From: JBBCJR01 sp037190805
Lineage (GTDB): Bacteria > Pseudomonadota > Alphaproteobacteria > Sphingomonadales > Sphingomonadaceae
Assembly (NCBI GenBank): GCA_037190805.1
Contig: JBBCJR010000037.1
Location: 1 to 35,800 of the forward strand
Direction of reading: 5' to 3'
DNA length: 35,800 nt
The notes under the pieces were generated by a model, which saw only the letters and a list, made by a program, of their open reading frames with translations, was not told the DNA's origin and did no database searches. Positions 14,754-23,409 of the stretch are shown here, piece after piece. Each line of letters starts with the position of its first letter. Within the stretch, counting starts at the first letter, position 1. The position numbers were made by a program, and so were the translations under genes.

Positions 14754-17063
14754 TCAGACTGTGGCCTTTGCCCGGCGTTTGCCGCCCTTGCGCGGCTTGG
14801 GCGCGGCGCCGACGATTTCAAAGCCCAGCGCGCCATCCTTCAAGTGGACCCGCACCTCGCCGCCATGCACCAGCTTGCCGAACAGCAGCTCTTCGGCCAG
14901 CGGCTGCTTGACCTTTTCCTGGATCAGTCGACCCAGGGGACGGGCACCGTAGAGCCGGTCATAGCCGCGCTCGATGAGCCAGGCCTTGGCCTCGTCCGTC
15001 AGCTGGATATGGACGTCGCGGTCGGCCAGCTGCAGCTCGAGCTGAAGAATGAACTTGTCGACGACGCGCGCCACCACCTCGGTCGGCAGATAGGCGAACG
15101 GCACCACCGCATCCAGACGGTTGCGGAATTCGGGCGTGAACATCCGCTTGATCGCTTCCTCGTCCTCGCCCTCGCGGGTGACGTTGCCGAAGCCGACGCC
15201 CTCGCGCGCCATGTCGGACGCGCCGGCATTGGTGGTCATGATGAGGATGATGTTGCGGAAATCGACCGTCTTGCCGTGATGATCCGTCAGCTTGCCGTTG
15301 TCCATCACCTGGAGGAGGATGTTGAACAGGTCGGGATGGGCCTTCTCGATCTCGTCGAGCAGCAGCACCGAATGCGGATGCTGATCGACGGCATCGGTCA
15401 GGAGGCCGCCCTGATCATAGCCGACATAGCCCGGTGGTGCGCCGATCAGCCGGCTGACCGAGTGGCGTTCCATATACTCCGACATGTCGAAGCGTTGCAG
15501 CGGGATGCCGAGGATCGACGCCAGCTGACGCGCGACCTCGGTCTTGCCGACGCCGGTGGGGCCTGAGAACAGATAGTTGCCGATCGGCTTGTCCGGTTCG
15601 CGCAGCCCCGCGCGACTGAGCTTGATGGCCGACGCCAGCTTCTCGATCGCCGCGTCCTGGCCGAACACGACCCGCTTCAGGTCGGTTTCCAGCGTCTCAA
15701 GCTGCTTCTTGTCGTCGGTCGACACCGATTTCGGCGGAATGCGCGCCATGGTTGCGACCACCGCCTCGACCTCTTTCTGGGTCAGGGTCTTCTTCCGCTT
15801 GGCGGGCGGCAGCAGCATCTGCGAGGCGCCGACCTCGTCGATGACGTCGATCGCCTTGTCCGGCAGCTTGCGGTCATTGATGTAGCGGGCCGACAGCTCG
15901 ACCGCCGCCTTGATCGCGTCGGCAGTATAGCGGACGTTGTGATGTTCCTCGAAATAGGGCTTGAGGCCGGTCATGATCTTGACCGTGTCCTCGACCGTCG
16001 GTTCGTTGACATCGATCTTCTGGAACCGGCGGAGGAGCGCCCGGTCCTTCTCGAAATGAGTGCGGAATTCCTTGTAGGTGGTAGACCCGATGCAGCGGAT
16101 CGACCCCGACGACAGCGCCGGCTTCAGGAGGTTTGAGGCATCCATCGCACCGCCCGACGTCGCGCCGGCGCCGATCACGGTGTGAATCTCGTCGATGAAC
16201 AGAATGGCGTGGGGCAGCTTCTCAAGCTCGGAGACCACTGCCTTCAGCCGTTCCTCGAAATCGCCGCGATAGCGGGTGCCAGCCAGCAGAGCGCCCATGT
16301 CGAGCGAATAGATGACCGCGCCCTTGAGGACATCGGGCACCTCGCCCTCGTTGATCTTGCGCGCCAGCCCTTCGGCGATGGCGGTCTTGCCGACGCCTGG
16401 ATCGCCGACATAGAGCGGATTGTTCTTCGACCGGCGGCAGAGGATCTGCACGGTGCGGTCGACTTCGGCCGCGCGGCCGATCAGGGGGTCGACCTTGCCG
16501 TTCCGGGCCTTTTCATTGAGGTCGACGGTGAACTGTTTGAGGGCGCTTTCGCCCTTCTTGACCTCGGGCTTGGGCTTTTCTTCCTCCACCGCGCCCTTCA
16601 CTTCTCGGGGCTCGGCGGGCGCGCCGGTCTTGGAGACGCCATGGCTGATGTATGAGACGGCATCCAGCCGGGTCATATCCTGCTGCTGCAGGAAATAGAC
16701 GGCGTAGCTTTCGCGCTCCGAGAACATCGCGACGAGGACACTGGCGCCCGTCACCTCCTCGCGGCCCGACGACTGGACGTGCAGGATGGCGCGCTGGACG
16801 ACGCGCTGGAACGAGGCCGTGGGGGTGGGGTCGGCTTCGCCCTCTACGCGGATCGAATCCAGCTCATGGTCGAGATAATGGGTGACAGCGCCCGACAGCT
16901 CGTCGCTGTCGACGCCGCATGCCTTCATCACCGCGCTGGCATGGGTGTCGCTGATCAGGGCGAGCAGCAGATGTTCGAGCGTCGCATATTCGTGATGGCG
17001 CTTCGACGCTTCGGCCAGCGCGTTGTGCAGGGTCTGTTCCAGGTCGCGGGCAAATGACGGCAT
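14754..17063 (-). CDS. clpA: ATP-dependent Clp protease ATP-binding subunit ClpA
   Basis: The 769-residue product (E. coli ClpA is 758) has an N-domain (1-145, two Clp repeats), a charged linker and two AAA+ modules. The first Walker A is GDPGVGKTA (residues 220-228) with LFIDEIHTVIGAG as Walker B; the second is SGPTGVGKTE with LLLDEIEKAHPDLF. It unfolds proteins and feeds them to ClpP, usually helped by ClpS, which is not in this window. The tail (PRKGGKRRAKATV) is basic. GGTGGAG precedes the ATG, and a promoter candidate lies about 50 bases upstream. It converges on the transferase gene with a 27-base gap. Confidence 0.97.
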   Translation of the reverse strand: MPSFARDLEQTLHNALAEASKRHHEYATLEHLLLALISDTHASAVMKACGVDSDELSGAVTHYLDHELDSIRVEGEADPTPTASFQRVVQRAILHVQSSGREEVTGASVLVAMFSERESYAVYFLQQQDMTRLDAVSYISHGVSKTGAPAEPREVKGAVEEEKPKPEVKKGESALKQFTVDLNEKARNGKVDPLIGRAAEVDRTVQILCRRSKNNPLYVGDPGVGKTAIAEGLARKINEGEVPDVLKGAVIYSLDMGALLAGTRYRGDFEERLKAVVSELEKLPHAILFIDEIHTVIGAGATSGGAMDASNLLKPALSSGSIRCIGSTTYKEFRTHFEKDRALLRRFQKIDVNEPTVEDTVKIMTGLKPYFEEHHNVRYTADAIKAAVELSARYINDRKLPDKAIDVIDEVGASQMLLPPAKRKKTLTQKEVEAVVATMARIPPKSVSTDDKKQLETLETDLKRVVFGQDAAIEKLASAIKLSRAGLREPDKPIGNYLFSGPTGVGKTEVARQLASILGIPLQRFDMSEYMERHSVSRLIGAPPGYVGYDQGGLLTDAVDQHPHSVLLLDEIEKAHPDLFNILLQVMDNGKLTDHHGKTVDFRNIILIMTTNAGASDMAREGVGFGNVTREGEDEEAIKRMFTPEFRNRLDAVVPFAYLPTEVVARVVDKFILQLELQLADRDVHIQLTDEAKAWLIERGYDRLYGARPLGRLIQEKVKQPLAEELLFGKLVHGGEVRVHLKDGALGFEIVGAAPKPRKGGKRRAKATV

Positions 17064-17112
17064 CGTATGTCTACTCCACCAGGCCCGAGGGACGAGCGAG
17101 CCCGTTTTCGAC

Positions 17113-17141
17113 GATATCGTGACGCACTACCCTTCCATCAA
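17113..17141 (-). promoter_or_regulatory. Candidate clpA promoter
   Basis: On the minus strand TTGATG (17141-17136), a 17-base spacer and GATATC (17118-17113) precede the clpA ATG by 49 bases. I see no heat-shock sigma-32-type CCCCAT element. Confidence 0.45.
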
Positions 17142-17174
17142 GGCGCCGGGCCGTGTGGAAGAAAAGCGCATCCC

Positions 17175-17372
17175 TCATCGACGGAATAGCGCGTCAGCGC
17201 TTGAGCGGTGATTAACGGCGGTCGCGCGCTTGGCGCGGACGCGCTCTATCTCGCCTTCCAGTGCGACGATGCGGGCATCAAGCTCGGCCACCGACAACGG
17301 ATCGAGATCCTGTCGGGCAAGCTGCGCCAGCGGATCGTCGCTGCGGCGGGGAGGCAAATCATCGAGGTCCAT
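17175..17372 (-). CDS. DUF1192 family small protein
   Basis: The 65-residue product matches the DUF1192 family: an acidic start MDLDDLPPRR, DLDPLSVAELDARIVALEGE, a short coiled coil and the C-terminal SSADALFRR. The function is unknown. I took the ATG at 17372, which gives the family's normal length; the frame remains open far upstream only because it is antisense to the quinone oxidoreductase. It diverges from that gene, with 72 bases between starts, and points toward clpA 111 bases away. Confidence 0.88.
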   Translation of the reverse strand: MDLDDLPPRRSDDPLAQLARQDLDPLSVAELDARIVALEGEIERVRAKRATAVNHRSSADALFRR

Positions 17373-17444
17373 GGGATGGAGCGTTGACCCGATTCCACAC
17401 CCTGTCAATAAGGGCGCTCGCCATACTCTGTTCGATGAGTTCCG

Positions 17445-18449
17445 ATGCCCAGCTTTCCAGATGAGATGATCGCCATCGACCCGGCCATGCCGGGTGGCCC
17501 CGACGTGCTGGCTGCCGTGCGGCGGCCGGTGCCGCGCCCGGCAGCGGGCGAGGTGCTGATCAAGGTGGCGGCGGCCGGCGTCAATCGGCCCGACATTCTG
17601 CAGCGCAAGGGCAAATATCCGCCGCCGCCGGGAGCGCCCTCCATCCCCGGCCTGGAAGTGGCCGGCACCGTCGCGGCGCTGGGTGAGGGGGTGAGCGCGC
17701 ACCGGGTCGGTGATCCGGTGTGCGCGCTTCTGACGGGTGGTGGCTATGCAGGCTATGTGGCGGTCCCGGCCGGGCAGGTGCTGCGGGTGCCCGAAGGGTT
17801 GTCGATGGTCGAGGCGGCGTCGCTGCCCGAAACCATCTTCACCGTCTGGATCAACGTGTTCGAGCGCGGCTACGCGCGCGACGGCGAAGTGCTGCTGGTC
17901 CATGGCGGCACCAGCGGGATCGGCGTCACGGCGATCCAGTTGGCCAAGGCGTTCGGCCTTAAGGTGCTTGTCACCTGCGGCAGCGACGAAAAATGCGCGG
18001 CCGCCCGCCGCCTCGGCGCCGACGTGGCGATCAATTACCGGACCGAGGACTTTGTCGAGCGCGCCCGTGCCGAAACCGGCGGTCGCGGCGTCGATCTGGT
18101 GCTGGACATGGTGGGGGGCGACTATATCCAGCGCGATCTCGACTGTCTGGCGGAAGATGGCCGGGTCGCCCTGATCGCGGTCCAGGGCGGTACCCATGCC
18201 AGGGTTGATCTGGCGCGGCTGCTGGTGCGCCGGCTGACGATTACCGGCTCGACGCTGCGGGCGCGCTCGGCGGCGTTCAAGGCGATGGTCGCGGACGAGC
18301 TGGAAGCCAATGTCTGGCCGCTGATCGAACAGGGCGTCATTCGTCCGGTCGTCGACAGCGTCTTTGCGCTGGAGGACGCGCCCGCTGCGCATGTCCGCCT
18401 GGAATCCGGCGACCATATCGGCAAGGTGGTGCTGCAGATCGGCGATTGA
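17445..18449 (+). CDS. NAD(P)H quinone oxidoreductase, zinc-free MDR family
   Basis: A 334-residue medium-chain dehydrogenase/reductase of the quinone oxidoreductase type. The GroES-like half has NRPDILQRKGKYPPPPGAPS and GLEVAGTVAALGEGV; the nucleotide-binding half has LVHGGTSGIGVTAIQLAKAF and TCGSDEKCAAARRLGAD. No catalytic zinc cysteines are evident, as expected for this branch (similar to human PIG3). It reduces quinones or related enones using NADPH. The ATG at 17445 has no clear ribosome site; an in-frame ATG at 17466 is possible. It diverges from the DUF1192 gene. Confidence 0.92.
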   Translation: MPSFPDEMIAIDPAMPGGPDVLAAVRRPVPRPAAGEVLIKVAAAGVNRPDILQRKGKYPPPPGAPSIPGLEVAGTVAALGEGVSAHRVGDPVCALLTGGGYAGYVAVPAGQVLRVPEGLSMVEAASLPETIFTVWINVFERGYARDGEVLLVHGGTSGIGVTAIQLAKAFGLKVLVTCGSDEKCAAARRLGADVAINYRTEDFVERARAETGGRGVDLVLDMVGGDYIQRDLDCLAEDGRVALIAVQGGTHARVDLARLLVRRLTITGSTLRARSAAFKAMVADELEANVWPLIEQGVIRPVVDSVFALEDAPAAHVRLESGDHIGKVVLQIGD

Positions 18450-18555
18450 CGCCTCCCACACTGTCTTGACCCCGTAATCTGGCTGTCTCCGGGGGGTCAT
18501 TCCCGCCCGCTAAGGGCTGGCCGGGCCCGATCCGGGCCTTCGCGGGAGGGCAGGC

Positions 18556-19467
18556 ATGGGAATTACGGCGCGGCTGACACCGGCCTCACGGGATCGGCGT
18601 GGCCGGACAACGGGGCAGGTTGCGACCCGGAAGCCGGCGGTATCCGCTGCCTGCGACGAGCCGGTCCGCGAACGCCGACAGTACCGGACGGTCTGGATTT
18701 CCGATATCCATCTGGGCACGCGCGGCTGCAACGCGGCGATGCTGATCGATTTCCTCGACAGCGTCGACAGCGACACGCTGTATCTGGTCGGCGACATCAT
18801 CGATGGCTGGCGCCTGCGCCGCAGCTGGTACTGGCCGGCGCCGCACAACGATATCGTCCGCCGTATCCTGAAGCGGGTAAGGCGCGGCACGCGGGTCGTG
18901 TTCGTGCCCGGCAACCATGACGAAAGTTTTCGCCAGTTTTCAGGCATGAACTTCGGTGGGGTCGAGGTGCGCCGGAAAGCGACCCACATCACGGCCGACG
19001 GACGCAAGCTGCTGGTCATTCATGGCGACGAGTTCGACGCGGTGGTGATGTATGCGCGCTGGCTCGCCTTCCTCGGCGACGCGGCCTACGAACTGCTGCT
19101 CCATGCCAATCGCTGGGTGAATATGGTCAGGCGGCGCATGGGCTTGCCCTATTGGTCGCTGTCCATGCACGCCAAGAAGAAGGTCAAGAACGCGGTCGAA
19201 TTCATTTCCCGCTTCGAGGAAACGGTCGCCCATGCCGTGGAAAGCCGCGGCTTCGACGGCGTGGTGTGCGGCCATATCCACACCGCGGACATGCGCCGCA
19301 TCGGTAATGTCGACTATTATAACGATGGCGACTGGGTCGAAAGCTGCACCGCCCTGGTCGAGCATCCCTGCGGACGGATGGAAATCCTGCGCTGGGCCGA
19401 CGAGGTGGCGAAGCGTGACAGTGCGGCAGCGGTGGTGGCCCTGGCCCGCCCCAAGGTGACGGCATGA
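18556..19467 (+). CDS. LpxH-like metallophosphoesterase (UDP-2,3-diacylglucosamine diphosphatase family)
   Basis: The 303-residue product has the calcineurin-like metal motifs in order: SDIHLG, GDIIDGW, GNHDE, HGDEFD and GHIHTAD. This arrangement fits the UDP-2,3-diacylglucosamine diphosphatase (LpxH) family, which makes lipid X in lipid A synthesis. Before the domain lies a basic extension of about 45 residues, unusual for LpxH. GGGAGGG precedes the ATG at 18556 by five bases. Its stop overlaps the start of a GT4 glycosyltransferase, so the two are coupled. In alphaproteobacteria LpxI or LpxG may do the lipid A step, so the true substrate is uncertain. Confidence 0.85.
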   Translation: MGITARLTPASRDRRGRTTGQVATRKPAVSAACDEPVRERRQYRTVWISDIHLGTRGCNAAMLIDFLDSVDSDTLYLVGDIIDGWRLRRSWYWPAPHNDIVRRILKRVRRGTRVVFVPGNHDESFRQFSGMNFGGVEVRRKATHITADGRKLLVIHGDEFDAVVMYARWLAFLGDAAYELLLHANRWVNMVRRRMGLPYWSLSMHAKKKVKNAVEFISRFEETVAHAVESRGFDGVVCGHIHTADMRRIGNVDYYNDGDWVESCTALVEHPCGRMEILRWADEVAKRDSAAAVVALARPKVTA

Positions 19468-20486
19468 GGATCGCGATCGTCACCGATGCCTGGTCGCCGC
19501 AGGTCAACGGCGTGGTTCGCACCCTGGAGTCCGTGACGGGCGAGTTGCGCCGGCGCGGCCATCAGATCGAGATCATCTCCCCCGATCAGTTCCGTTCCGT
19601 GCCGTGTCCGTCCTATGCGGAAATCCGGCTGTCGCTGACCGGTTCGCGCGGGGTCGGCCGGCGGCTGGAGGCGTTCAGTCCCGATGCGGTCCATATTGCG
19701 ACCGAAGGCCCGCTGGGCCTTGCCGGACGGCGCTGGTGCGTGCAGCGGGCGTGGCCGTTCACCACCGCCTTCCATACCCAGTTTCCGGATTATGTCGCGG
19801 CGCGCACCGGCCTGCCGGTCGATTGGTCATGGCGCTATCTGCGCTGGTTCCACCAGCCGGCGAGCGCCGTGCTCGCGGCGACACCCGCGCTGCGCCGGAC
19901 GCTGGCCGAGCGGGGCATCGCGCATAGCGTTCCCTGGGGGCGGGGTGTCGATCACCGACTGTTTCGGCCGGATGCGTCAGCGCCGGCGCTGTTCGCCCAT
20001 CTGCCCCGGCCGATCCTGCTTTATGTCGGCCGGGTGGCGGTGGAGAAGAATCTGGATGCCTTTCTCGGTGGGCGTCATCCCGGCAGCCGGATCGTGGTGG
20101 GCGACGGGCCGGCGCGCGCCGCGCTCGCGGCCCGCTATCCCGAGGCACATTTCCTCGGTCCGTTGGAAGGGGAAGCGCTGGCGGGCGCCTATGCCGGCGC
20201 CGATGCGTTCGTTTTCCCCAGCCTGACCGACACGTTCGGGCTGGTGATGATCGAGGCGTTGTCATGCGGCACGCCGGTGGCGGCATTTCCCGTCGCGGGG
20301 CCGCTGGATGTCCTCGATCAGACGGTGGCGGCGATGGATGACGATCTGGACCACGCCATCGCGGCCGCGCTGATGCGTCCGCGTCAGACTTGTGCCGCCT
20401 ATGGCTTGAGGTTCGGCTGGGATGTCAGCGCCGACCAGTTTTTCGACGCGCTCGCCATCCGTCACGCCGTCTCCAGAGCCGCCTAA
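19464..20486 (+). CDS. Glycosyltransferase family 4 protein
   Basis: A 340-residue GT-B fold protein. The N-terminal half starts IVTDAWSPQVNGVVRTLESV, typical of GT4 enzymes that act on membrane lipids. The C-terminal half has LLYVGRVAVEKNLDAFLG, IVVGDGPARAAL and the donor-site motif SLTDTFGLVMIEALSCGTPV, where the first glutamate of EX7E is Asp. Such enzymes attach a sugar, often mannose or glucuronate, to a lipid acceptor. It overlaps the LpxH-like gene (ATGA) and ends before a terminator-like hairpin, so the pair forms an envelope-lipid unit. Confidence 0.9.
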   Translation: MRIAIVTDAWSPQVNGVVRTLESVTGELRRRGHQIEIISPDQFRSVPCPSYAEIRLSLTGSRGVGRRLEAFSPDAVHIATEGPLGLAGRRWCVQRAWPFTTAFHTQFPDYVAARTGLPVDWSWRYLRWFHQPASAVLAATPALRRTLAERGIAHSVPWGRGVDHRLFRPDASAPALFAHLPRPILLYVGRVAVEKNLDAFLGGRHPGSRIVVGDGPARAALAARYPEAHFLGPLEGEALAGAYAGADAFVFPSLTDTFGLVMIEALSCGTPVAAFPVAGPLDVLDQTVAAMDDDLDHAIAAALMRPRQTCAAYGLRFGWDVSADQFFDALAIRHAVSRAA

Positions 20487-20509
20487 GCGGAGGGGCGCGG
20501 TTAACCGCC

Positions 20510-20538
20510 TTGATCCTGGCGAACTGCGCGACTAGATG
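20510..20538 (+). promoter_or_regulatory. Candidate trcR promoter
   Basis: TTGATC (20510-20515), a 17-base spacer and TAGATG (20533-20538) predict a start near 20545, inside a short leader that contains the hairpin at 20552-20573 before the trcR ribosome site. Confidence 0.5.
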
Positions 20539-20551
20539 CTGGTTCAGCAAC

Positions 20552-20579
20552 GGCCGCTCCGCGAGGGGCGGCCCTTTTC
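20552..20579 (+). terminator. Terminator-like hairpin between the GT4 gene and trcR
   Basis: GGCCGCTCC (20552-20560) pairs with GGGGCGGCC (20565-20573) around GCGA, with one G-U pair, and CTTTTCT follows. It can end the glycosyltransferase transcript. It also lies downstream of the trcR promoter candidate, so it could attenuate trcR. Confidence 0.7.
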
Positions 20580-20596
20580 TTGTCCGGAGAGGCCCG

Positions 20597-21268
20597 ATGC
20601 CCCAGGATCATCCTTTGATGCCGCATGCGACCGCCTCCTGGCTGGTCGACAATACCGCGCTGACCTTTCAGCAGATCGCCGATTTCTGCGGCCTGCATGT
20701 GCTCGAGGTGCAGGCGATCGCTGACGATACCGCTGCCACCAAGCTTGCCGGGCGCGATCCGGTTCGGGCCGGGGAACTGGCGAGCGAGGAAATCGACGCT
20801 GCCCAGGCCGACCCCGCCTATCGCATGAAGATGTCCAAGGGGCCGGAGCAGCAGCGGCGCACCAAGGGGCCGCGCTACACCCCGGTCAGCAAGCGTCAGG
20901 ACAAGCCCGACGGCATTGCGTGGATCATCCGTAACCACCCGGAGGTGACGGATGGCCAGATCTCGAAGCTGATCGGCACCACCAAGACGACGATCGCCTC
21001 GATCCGCGACCGGACGCACTGGAACATCGCCGACATCGTGCCGAAGGACCCGGTGACGCTGGGCCTGTGTGCCCAGCGCGAACTGGATGCAGTGGTTGCC
21101 ACCGCCGCCAAGAAGGCCGGTATCACGCCGCAGGAAGACGGCCGTCTGGCCGGCGACCGCGAGGCGTTGATCGAGGAGCTTCGCGCCGAGCGAGACGCTC
21201 AGACCCGTGGCGTCGATGACGTGCACAGCGAAGCAGAGGCTCTGTTCGGAACCCCGAAAGCCGACTGA
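20597..21268 (+). CDS. trcR: Cell cycle transcriptional regulator TrcR (DUF1013)
   Basis: The 223-residue product matches the DUF1013/TrcR family found almost only in alphaproteobacteria: HATASWLVDNTALTFQQIADF then CGLHVLEVQAIAD, GPRYTPVSKRQDKPDGIAW, and a second helix-turn-helix around DGQISKLIGTTKTTIASIRD. In Caulobacter-type bacteria this regulator is linked to cell-cycle gene expression. The ATG at 20597 follows GGAGAGG by four bases and gives the family N-terminus; the open frame upstream runs through the hairpin and has no homology that I recognise. An acidic C-terminal tail (about residues 190-223) completes the protein. Confidence 0.93.
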   Translation: MPQDHPLMPHATASWLVDNTALTFQQIADFCGLHVLEVQAIADDTAATKLAGRDPVRAGELASEEIDAAQADPAYRMKMSKGPEQQRRTKGPRYTPVSKRQDKPDGIAWIIRNHPEVTDGQISKLIGTTKTTIASIRDRTHWNIADIVPKDPVTLGLCAQRELDAVVATAAKKAGITPQEDGRLAGDREALIEELRAERDAQTRGVDDVHSEAEALFGTPKAD

Positions 21269-21362
21269 CGCAGCGCACAGCTGTGGCAGCAGGCGATTCG
21301 CGTGCTTTCACGGCCAGGAACGCTACGGCGCCGGGCGGCCGCGATCGGATGGCGTGCCGCGC

Positions 21363-21391
21363 TTGGCGTGCCGTCCGGGCGCTGTTAGCCT
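21363..21391 (+). promoter_or_regulatory. Candidate promoter of the acyl-CoA synthetase gene
   Basis: TTGGCG (21363-21368), a 17-base spacer and TAGCCT (21386-21391) lie 44 bases before the GTG start. Its -10 is imperfect. Confidence 0.4.
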
Positions 21392-21434
21392 GTCTCTCCA
21401 AGTAAGGCCGTCGCGGCCGGAAGGAGGAGATCGG

Positions 21435-23132
21435 GTGGAGAGCGAGCGACTGCGGGACCCGGTGTGGCGGCATCATTACGCGCATCCGACCGAGTGGGAT
21501 CAAAGCTACCCGCCGCTCAGCCTGCCGGACATGTTCGCGGCCACCGCAGCGCGGGTTCCGGACGCCTCGGCGATCGAGTTCTATGGTCGCCGCTACAGCT
21601 ATGCGAAGGTGACACGGGCGGTCGACCGGGTCGCGTGCGGGCTGCAGCGGCTGGGCATCGCGAGGGGTGACCGGATCGGGCTGTTCCTGCCCAACGTCCC
21701 TCATTATCTCGCCGCTTACTATGGCGCGCTGAAGCTGGGCGCGATCGTGGTCAACTATTCGCCGCTCTACACCGTGGAGGAGTTGAGCCATCAGGTGGAG
21801 GACAGCGGCACCCGCCTGCTCGTCACCATCGATGCGACCCAGCTGCTGCCGACCGCGCTCAAGGTGCTCGACCAGTCGCGGCTGGAACGGGTGGTCGTCG
21901 GCTCGCTCGCGGCGACTCTGCCGACTGCCAAGGGCATGCTTTACAGCATCTTCCGTCGCCGTGATATCGCGGAACGTCCCGACGATCCCAGGGTTACGAC
22001 CTTCCGCGCCCTGATGGACAATGAGGGCGACTGCCCCGCCGCCGTCATCGATCCCGAACAGGATGTGGCGCTGATCCAATATACTGGCGGCACCACCGGC
22101 ACGCCCAAGGGGGCGATGCTGACTCATCAGAACCTCACGGCCAATGCCCGCCAGATTCGCGCCATCGACCCCCATCGGGACGAAGGCGTTGATCGGATCA
22201 TCGGCGCCTTGCCGCTGTTTCATGTCTTCGCCAACAGCTGCGTGCTCAACCGCACCATCCTGATGGGCGGGGAAATCGTGATGCTGCCGCGCTTCGATGC
22301 CAAACAGGTCCTGGCGGCGGTTCGCCGGACCCGGGCGACGTCGATGCCGGGCGTGCCGACCATGTATCAGGCCCTGCTCGACAGCCCGGCGCTCGCGACC
22401 AGCGATCTCAGCTCGCTCAGGGTGTGCGTGTCGGGCGGGGCGCCGTTGCCGGCGGAGGTCAAGCAGCGGTTCGAGGCGGCGACCGGAGCCAAGGTGGTCG
22501 AGGGCTATGGTCTGACCGAATCCTCGGGTGTCGTTTCCACCAATCCCTATGAGGCGGACAATCGCCAGGGCAGCATCGGCCTGCCGCTGCCGGGAACCGA
22601 CGTCATCCTGCTCGACCGCGAGGACCCCAGCCGCCCCGCGCCGGACGGCGAACCGGGCGAGATCGCCTTTGCGGGGCCGCAGGTGATGAAGGGCTATTGG
22701 CAGCGCTCCGACGCGGACGCCGAGGTGTTCGTCGGCCGGTATCTTCGGACCGGCGATGTCGGCACGATCGACCCCGATGGCTACATCCGTATCGTCGACC
22801 GGCTGAAGGACATGATCGCGGTCGGCGGCTTCAAGGTGTTCCCGAGCCAGGTCGAGGCGGTTCTCTATCAGCATCCCGCCGTGCGGGAAGCGTTGGTGAT
22901 CGGCATCCCCGATCCGTATCGCGGTGAGAGTCCAAAGGCGTTCGTGACCATCAACGAAGGCTTCGAGATCAGCGGGGAGGCGCTGACGGCGTGGCTGAAC
23001 CCGCAACTGGGCAAGCATGAGCGGGTGGTAGGGGTCGATATTCGCGACAGCCTGCCCAAAACCCTGGTCGGCAAGCTCAGCCGCAAGGAATTGCAGGCGG
23101 AGGAACGGGAAAAGGCGGGCCTCGGCGCTTGA
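21435..23132 (+). CDS. fadD: Long-chain fatty acid-CoA ligase
   Basis: A 565-residue member of the adenylate-forming family. The P-loop-like YTGGTTGTPKGAMLTH, the motif GYGLTESSGVVSTNP, YLRTGDVGTIDPDGYIRIVD and the C-terminal GKLSRKEL lysine region are all intact. It activates fatty acids with ATP and joins them to CoA. The GTG at 21435 has AAGGAGG about eight bases upstream and gives the family-like N-terminus; the frame is open further upstream but lacks a ribosome site. The chain length is unknown. xseB begins 31 bases after the stop, so read-through into the downstream operon is possible. Confidence 0.93.
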   Translation: MESERLRDPVWRHHYAHPTEWDQSYPPLSLPDMFAATAARVPDASAIEFYGRRYSYAKVTRAVDRVACGLQRLGIARGDRIGLFLPNVPHYLAAYYGALKLGAIVVNYSPLYTVEELSHQVEDSGTRLLVTIDATQLLPTALKVLDQSRLERVVVGSLAATLPTAKGMLYSIFRRRDIAERPDDPRVTTFRALMDNEGDCPAAVIDPEQDVALIQYTGGTTGTPKGAMLTHQNLTANARQIRAIDPHRDEGVDRIIGALPLFHVFANSCVLNRTILMGGEIVMLPRFDAKQVLAAVRRTRATSMPGVPTMYQALLDSPALATSDLSSLRVCVSGGAPLPAEVKQRFEAATGAKVVEGYGLTESSGVVSTNPYEADNRQGSIGLPLPGTDVILLDREDPSRPAPDGEPGEIAFAGPQVMKGYWQRSDADAEVFVGRYLRTGDVGTIDPDGYIRIVDRLKDMIAVGGFKVFPSQVEAVLYQHPAVREALVIGIPDPYRGESPKAFVTINEGFEISGEALTAWLNPQLGKHERVVGVDIRDSLPKTLVGKLSRKELQAEEREKAGLGA

Positions 23133-23163
23133 CCGCTGCGGGGGGGATGGCCACAACCGGATC

Positions 23164-23409
23164 ATGGACGACAATGACGACATCACGAGCCTGACGTTCG
23201 AAGCTGCCCTCAAACGGCTGGAGGATATCGTCCACAAGCTGGAGACCGGCGCGGCGGGGTTGGAGGAGTCGCTGACTCTTTACGCCACCGGCGATGCATT
23301 GCGCGCGCATTGCGAGGCGAAGCTGTCTGCCGCGCAGGCGCGGATCGAGCAGATCCAGCTTGGTGCGGGCGGCCAGCCGCAGGGCACGCGGCCGATGGAT
23401 GCCGACTGA
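23164..23409 (+). CDS. xseB: Exodeoxyribonuclease VII small subunit
   Basis: The 81-residue product matches XseB: LTFEAALKRLEDIVHKLETG, then LEESLTLYATGDALRAHCEA and KLSAAQARIEQI, a helical hairpin that wraps the large subunit. With XseA (not in this window) it degrades single-stranded DNA to short oligonucleotides. Its last 11 bases overlap the start of ispA, the classic xseB-ispA arrangement. Confidence 0.95.
   Translation: MDDNDDITSLTFEAALKRLEDIVHKLETGAAGLEESLTLYATGDALRAHCEAKLSAAQARIEQIQLGAGGQPQGTRPMDAD

Noticed and set aside
21123..23237. A 704-codon minus-strand open frame opposite trcR, fadD and xseB
   Set aside because: All three plus-strand genes are clear family members; the antisense translation is His/Arg/Asp-rich without domains.
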